Positions 58,787 through 64,000 of a stretch of DNA of 64,000 nt are shown piece after piece (position 1 is the stretch's first letter; each line of letters begins with the position of its first letter). Origin of the DNA: Isoperla grammatica (taxonomy: Eukaryota > Arthropoda > Insecta > Plecoptera > Perlodidae); NCBI GenBank assembly GCA_945910005.1, contig OX246743.1:38619461-38683460 (forward strand), written 5' to 3'. The notes below the pieces were generated by a model that saw nothing but the letters and a program-made list of their open reading frames with translations, ran no database searches and was not told the origin of the DNA. The position numbers and the translations under genes are program-made.

Positions 58787-60490
58787 ACTACATGACTACA
58801 TGAAACCTAAACGTATACGACTTTTGCAGTGCTTATGTTCAATTCTCAAATTATGAGTTAACCCACGGTATAGCATCATAGATGACGGGTCACACATGAA
58901 GTAATTCAAGGTGAGTTATCAGCACTAAGATAAAACGCTTAGAATCATAAGAGCAAAGTTTTTTGTTTTTTTTTATCCTGACAAAGTTACCCATTGTTCA
59001 CTTCTAGATTATAAGGAAGATGAAATATGAAACAATTGTTTCAGTACTTACATTGAAGCAGAATCTTTTATAATTGTGTTTTATTGTTCAAATTTCACAA
59101 TAACATGTTTTGTCAATCATGTATTGATGATACTACCTAAACAAGTAAGTGCAAGCAGGAAAAATACAAAAAAAAAATATATAAATTAACAATATAAGTA
59201 TGCGTATGTTCAAACAGTCTACATCAGATTTAAAATAGGAACTTCAGCATAAACGCCGTGATAAACTCGCACGTATTGTACAGTGGCCCAAACTATAAAT
59301 GAAACCAACGTATTTTCTTATCAATATTGACTTAAAACATTAAGTACTCACGGAAATCAAACATATGTATATATTACATACTCATACACTCACTATACTA
59401 GTGTTTTACGTTTGTTACTAGAGTTGAGATGACACCACGTAAAACTTCTGTAACACTATATAAGTATAACATTAAGACTTTTCCACTTACATAATTTATG
59501 TAACTAGAGCTAAGTTATTCTCAAACATGCATCCCCTGAGAAACACAGATGGTATTTCTTACCATTATCTTTGACCTGTCTATATTGATCAGAACTAAAT
59601 TATTTCTAACCTCCCAAAGTACCATTAAAAATAACTTCCAAACGAAAGCTACCGGTAGGCAAAGATTTGACACATCTTTTAGGATAAACATTTACCTAGA
59701 TCACTACTTAACAGTTGAAAATCACATACGTAGCTAACACAGTTGTAAACTTCTACACACTCAGCACTAATAAGTTTAATTATACTTTTAACACTAAGTA
59801 CTGACGTGACACATGAACGGTTTGTGAGATTTAATTGGCACGCATGGAAACTAATCTACGTACACATCATTAACAAGTTTGATTATGATTATAACTCCAA
59901 GTGTTGACGTCAAACATGAAATATTCGAGAATTTACTTAACTCACATGAAACCTTACACAGTAGTACAAGGTTAAAAAATTCTCTATACACAATACTTTG
60001 TTGAACTGACAACAAGATGACTTAGTTTGGGTGCGTGAAAACTAAATGATATGTGAAAACTATTTGTTATTATTGTACATATCAGGGTCACTATTTCAAC
60101 TTGACTTTCTAATAAATTTAAGAATTCAACTGTGGGCCTATTATGATATTGGACAAGCTTATCTAACATTTTTTAGATACTTATACCCAAATTGAGATCG
60201 GGCTTCACATTTTCGGTGTGGTATAGCATTTTTGAGATCACTATTAAAAACCAGTGCATTTTCGGTGTTTAATATTTGGCGGTAGTCTTTCACTCAATAA
60301 CTTAGACTGACTTGAATAACTAAATCAATGTAGGTTCAGTAGAAAATTTCGGTATACTTCTTAAAGTGACTTAAAAAAATAATCCTTCACACAATAAATC
60401 TAAGGAAACAAAATGAGAAATTGTTTCCCATATAAAAGTAACCATTTAACTTATTTATATACAGCTCATGTCATGCACTCCATTAGAAAA
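58787..60490. other. L-spacer, continued to exon 22
   Basis: Matches 20379-22084 closely. Differences include a stretch near 59165-59420 that follows the version seen at 25980-26230 and 15480-15700 (CTATACTAGTGTTTTACGTTTG), a possible short gene-conversion tract. No gene seen. Confidence 0.65.
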
Positions 60491-63348
60491 TCATTTATTT
60501 ACTCCACACTTATGTTTGATGTGTGCATATAGAGCCCTCTTTAAGGTAAAGCGAACGTTGCACGTCGGACAACGAAGATCTTTCCCACATTCGTGTTTGA
60601 TGTGAGTATTAAGATGATTTCTTAATGTGAAACATTTGTTACACTCTGGACACCGAAGATCTTTTCCACATTCATATTTGACGTGGTTATTAAGGCTACT
60701 TTTCCTCGTAAATTGTTTGTTGCACAAAGTACAACGCAGATCTTTTCCACATTCGTGTTTGGCGTGTGTGGTAAGAACTTTATGCGAATTGAATTGTTTG
60801 CTGCATATCTCACAACAAAGATCTTTCCCACATTCGTACTTGATGTGAGAATCCAGAGAATGTTTCCATGCAAATTGTTTGTGGCACGTCGTACAGCGAA
60901 AATCTTTTCCGCACTCGTTTTTGACATGAGTATCTAGAGAAGTTTTCCACGCAAATTGCTTATTGCAGGTCGTACAGCGAAGATCTTTTCCACACTCGTG
61001 ATTTACGTGAGTAGTTAGATGCTTTTTTAGGGTAAAACGTTTGTTACAAGTCGGACACTGAAGATCTTTACCACATCCATGTTTGACATGAGTTTCCAAA
61101 GAACTTTTCTTTGTAAATTGTTTGTTGCAAGTCGTACAGCTTAGATCTTTGCAACATTCATGTTTGACGTGAGTGTCCAAAGAACTTTTCCATGTAAATT
61201 GTTTGTTGCAAGTCTTACAGCGTAGATCTTTGCCACATTCATATTTGACGTGGGTGTCCAGATGAGTCCTTCTAGTAAAACGTTTATTGCAACTCGGACA
61301 GCAAAGTTCTTTTTCACATTCGTGTTTTATGTGAAATTGTAGTTTACTTTTAAGGACATAACGCTTATTACACGTTGGACATTGATAGGCTTTGCGACAT
61401 TCGTCTTTCATATGTGTGTCTAGTGCATTTTGCCCCTCAAACACTTTGTTGCACGTTGAACAGGTAAAATCTTTTCCACACTCGTCTTTGATGTGTGCAT
61501 CTAGATGCTGAATGCAAACAACATTTTTGTTACACTTTGAACAGTGATAACCTTTTTCACATTCGCGTTTATTATAAAAGTCTTCAGCAACATTAAGGGT
61601 TGGATTCATTTCTCGTATCTTCCGCTGAGAACATTTGACAAAATCTTGTTTATGTGCTGTGGCCGAAGTATCGGACGGACGAGCCAAGGCTGTGTTGTTT
61701 CTCGCGGTCTCATATCTGCTTTCAACCGGTACCGAAGTACCAGACGGACGAGCCAGGGCTGTGTTGTAGCTCGCGGTTTTATATATGCTTTCAACCGGTA
61801 CCGAAGTACCAGACGGACGAGCCAAGGCTGTATTGTAGCTCCCGGTTTCATAACTGCTTTCAACCGGTCCTGAAGTACCAGACGGACGAGCCATGGCTGT
61901 GTTGTAGCTCCCGGTTTCATATCTGATTTCAACCGGTACTGAAATACCAGACGGAGGAGCCAAAGCTGTGTTGTAGCTCGCGGTTTCATATCTGCTTTTA
62001 ACTGGTACCGAAGTACCAGACGGACGAGCCAAGGCTGTATTGTAGCTCCCGGTTTCATAACTGCTTTCAACCGGTCCTGAAGTACCAGACGGACGAGCCA
62101 TGGCTGTGTTGTAGCTCCCGGTTTCATATCTGATTTCAACCGGTACTGAAATACCAGACGGAGGAGCCAAAGCTGTGTTGTAGCTCGCGGTTTCATATCT
62201 GCTTTTAACTGGTACCGAAGTACCAGACGGACGAGCCAGGGCTGTGTTGTTGCTCGCGGTTTTATTTATGCTTTCAACCGGTACCAAAGTACCAGACGGA
62301 CGAGCCAAGGCTGTATTGTAGCTCCCGGTTTCATAACTGCTTTCAACCCGTCCTGAAGTACCAGACGGACGAGCCATGGCTGTGTTGTAGCTCCCGGTTT
62401 CATATCTGATTTCAACCGGTACTGAAATACCAGACGGAGGAGCCAAAGCTGTGTTGTAGCTCCCGGTTTCATATCTGCTTTTAACTGGTACTGAAGTACC
62501 AGACGGACGAGCCATGGCTGTGTTGTAGCTCCCGGTTTCATTTCTGATTTCAACCGGTACTGAAATACCAGACGGAGGAGCCAAGGCTGTATTGTAGCTC
62601 CCGGTTTCATATCTGCTTTCAACCGGTACCGAAGTACCAGACGGACGGGCCATGGCTGTGTTGTAGCTCCCGGTTTCATATCTGCTTTCAACCGGTACCG
62701 AAGTACCAGACGGACGAGCCATGGCTGTGTTGTAGCTCCCGGTCTCATATCTGCTTTCAACCGGTACAGAAGTACCAGACGGACGAGCCAAGGCTGTATT
62801 GTAGCTCCAGGTTTCATATCTGCTTTCAACCGGTACCGAAGTACCAGACGGACGAGCCATGGCTGTGTTGTAGCTCCCGGTTTCATATCTGATTTCAACA
62901 GGTACTGAAATACCAGACGGAGGAGCCAAAGCTGTGTTGTAGCTCGCGGTTTCATATCTGCTTTTATCTGGTACCGAAGTACCAGACGGACGAGCCAAGG
63001 CTGTGTTGTGGCTCGCAGTTTTATATCTGCTTTCAACCGGTACCGAAGTACCAGACGGACGAGCCAAGGCTGTATTGTAGCTCCCGGTTTCATATCTGCT
63101 TTCAACCGGTACCGAAGTACCAGACGGACGAGCCATGGCTGTGTTGTAGCTCCCGGTTTCATATCTGATTTCAACCGGTACTGAAATACCAGACGGAGGA
63201 GCCAAAGCTGTGTTGTAGCTCACGGTTTCATATCTGCTTTCAACTGGTACCGAAGTACCAGACGGACGAGCCAAGGTTGTGTTGTTGCTTGCGGCCTCAT
63301 ATCTGCTTTCAACCGATACTATAATAGGGCACCACGACGCAGAAGGAC
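60491..63348 (-). CDS. Exon 22: longest exon, 24 repeats and 13 fingers
   Basis: Seen: follows TATGTGTTACAG (AG at 63349-63350), PSASWCPIIVSVE. Twenty-four 23-residue units (about 550 residues of low-complexity, Ser/Thr/Pro-rich and probably disordered protein), the linker with FYNKRECEKGYHC intact, and thirteen C2HC fingers ending KHKCGVNK and AATAAATGA. Finger 1 has Val for the core Phe (KCNKNVVCIQH) as in exon 9, of which it is the segmental duplicate; nearly all other finger residues are identical. About 950 residues would be added by this exon alone. Confidence 0.87.
61655..63310 (-). repeat. 69-bp coding minisatellite in exon 22, 24 copies with a 207-bp higher-order repeat
   Basis: The largest array. 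Units 17-19 and 20-22 (61793-62206) repeat the same trio: KSRYETA with ALAPPSGI, EIRYETG with TSGPV, ESSYETG with TSVPV. An almost identical trio is at units 13-15. Exon 9 has the trio once, so copies here were added in 207-bp steps. Confidence 0.93.
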
Positions 63349-63768
63349 CTGTAACACATAACACGTTGCCTTACTGTGTGCATAACACTGTGGCACAAAT
63401 ACAATACCAGACCGTATGGATAAACCTTACATGCAGTAAAACACATTGCAGTAGTGTACAACAAACAATCACACAACATTTGCATTAAATATAGAAATGT
63501 TTAGAATGGAAAACTGTTCTTTAGGATCATAACTGATTATTATATTTATGGGTACGATAGCTACATGCAGAACGAAACCTCAATACTTGCATGCAAGTAG
63601 GTTATCTTTAAATGCTTTACCTTGCAGTGTTAGAGAGTGTGAAAGTTTAGTGGAATACGGCATTTTAAATACGAATATCATGCATAGGAATTATAAAGAC
63701 AGAACATAGAACACACGAAAGACAATTGTAGAAAATTCGGAAAGAACACAAAAAATGTGATATAATAT
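63349..63768. other. Truncated S-spacer, exon 22 to relic 23
   Basis: Duplicate of 24439-24858, with the perfect palindrome at 63584-63599. Confidence 0.7.
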
Positions 63769-63970
63769 GTTTTCCACACTCGCGTTTATTATTAAAGTCG
63801 GGTCACATTTGGGTTAAATTCATTTCTCGTGTCCTAAGCTGATTTGGCAAGGTCTTGTCCACTTTCTGTGGCTGAAGTACCAAATGGACGGGTTAAGGTT
63901 GTTTTGCTGTTTGCGGCAACATATCCGCTTACAACGCCTTCTATACCAGGGCACCACGACTCAGACGGAT
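63769..63970 (-). pseudogene. Relic 23: 5' part of a short exon, fingers deleted
   Basis: Duplicate of relic 10 with the same deletion boundary and the same TAG after AKSA; acceptor AG at 63971-63972. The remaining 28 bases to the window edge are the start of an L-spacer. Confidence 0.8.
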
Positions 63971-64000
63971 CTGTAACACATGAAACGCTGCCTTACGATA

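Noticed and set aside
6485..63310. CRISPR-like interpretation of the regular 69-bp repeats
   Set aside because: The repeats are contiguous and in frame within eukaryotic coding exons; there are no unique spacers.
1..64000. tRNA, rRNA or snRNA genes
   Set aside because: I saw no cloverleaf-type or other recognisable structural RNA, but a covariance search was not possible here.

Overview
The window looks like a piece of an arthropod genome, most likely an insect. It is AT-rich, it carries two 5'-truncated non-LTR retrotransposons with uninterrupted reverse transcriptase frames, a TIR-type MITE and introns. Nearly all coding sequence belongs to one family of zinc-finger exons. The fingers are C-x2-C-x12-H-x4-C (C2HC) with a 27-residue period and a CGKDLRC-type linker. 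From family knowledge this resembles the first finger of Longitudinals lacking (lola) terminal exons, which carry an ECGKEP-type sequence after the same H-x4-C spacing. The species and locus cannot be fixed from sequence alone.

Layout. All 22 exons or exon relics lie on the minus strand. Three older, diverged exons sit at the left (1-4564: 6 or more, 6 and 6 fingers). From about 6 kb to the right edge there is a tandem array in which a long exon (a 23-residue repeat block plus 5 to 14 fingers) alternates with a short exon (one repeat-like unit plus up to 7 fingers). The spacers are strikingly regular: about 1.05 kb on the 5' side of long exons (S-spacer) and about 2.2 kb on the 5' side of short exons (L-spacer). 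Departures are explained by insertions (LINE at 11450-13254, MITE at 14612-14893, 233 bp at 42806-43038, LINE at 56459-58786) or deletions (a long exon lost near 10838, short exons lost near 24859, 29457, 38870 and 63769).

Gene structure. No exon has a credible start codon of its own. Each begins at a 3' splice site (CAG or TAG) with the same reading phase: two bases complete a split codon, followed in most copies by a conserved SESWCP-like motif. No BTB or other 5' coding exon is visible anywhere in 64 kb. The simplest reading, an inference, is that these are alternative 3'-terminal exons of one large lola- or mod(mdg4)-type locus whose shared 5' exons lie to the right of the window. The alternative is many genes with short, unrecognised 5' exons in the spacers.

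Evolution seen in the sequence. The array is turning over by unequal exchange. There are mosaic exons (4, 18), a segmental duplication (about 18.8-25.1 kb versus 54.9-64.0 kb) made before the second LINE inserted, shared nonsense mutations (exons 14 and 18), and repeated loss of 3' fingers by stops or a frameshift (exons 5, 14, 17, 18, 21). The 69-bp coding minisatellite varies from 2 to 24 copies per long exon and appears to have grown from the single unit still present in short exons. Exon numbers 1-23 used below run left to right on the plus strand; number 10, 15 and 23 are relics, and the order of transcription is the reverse.
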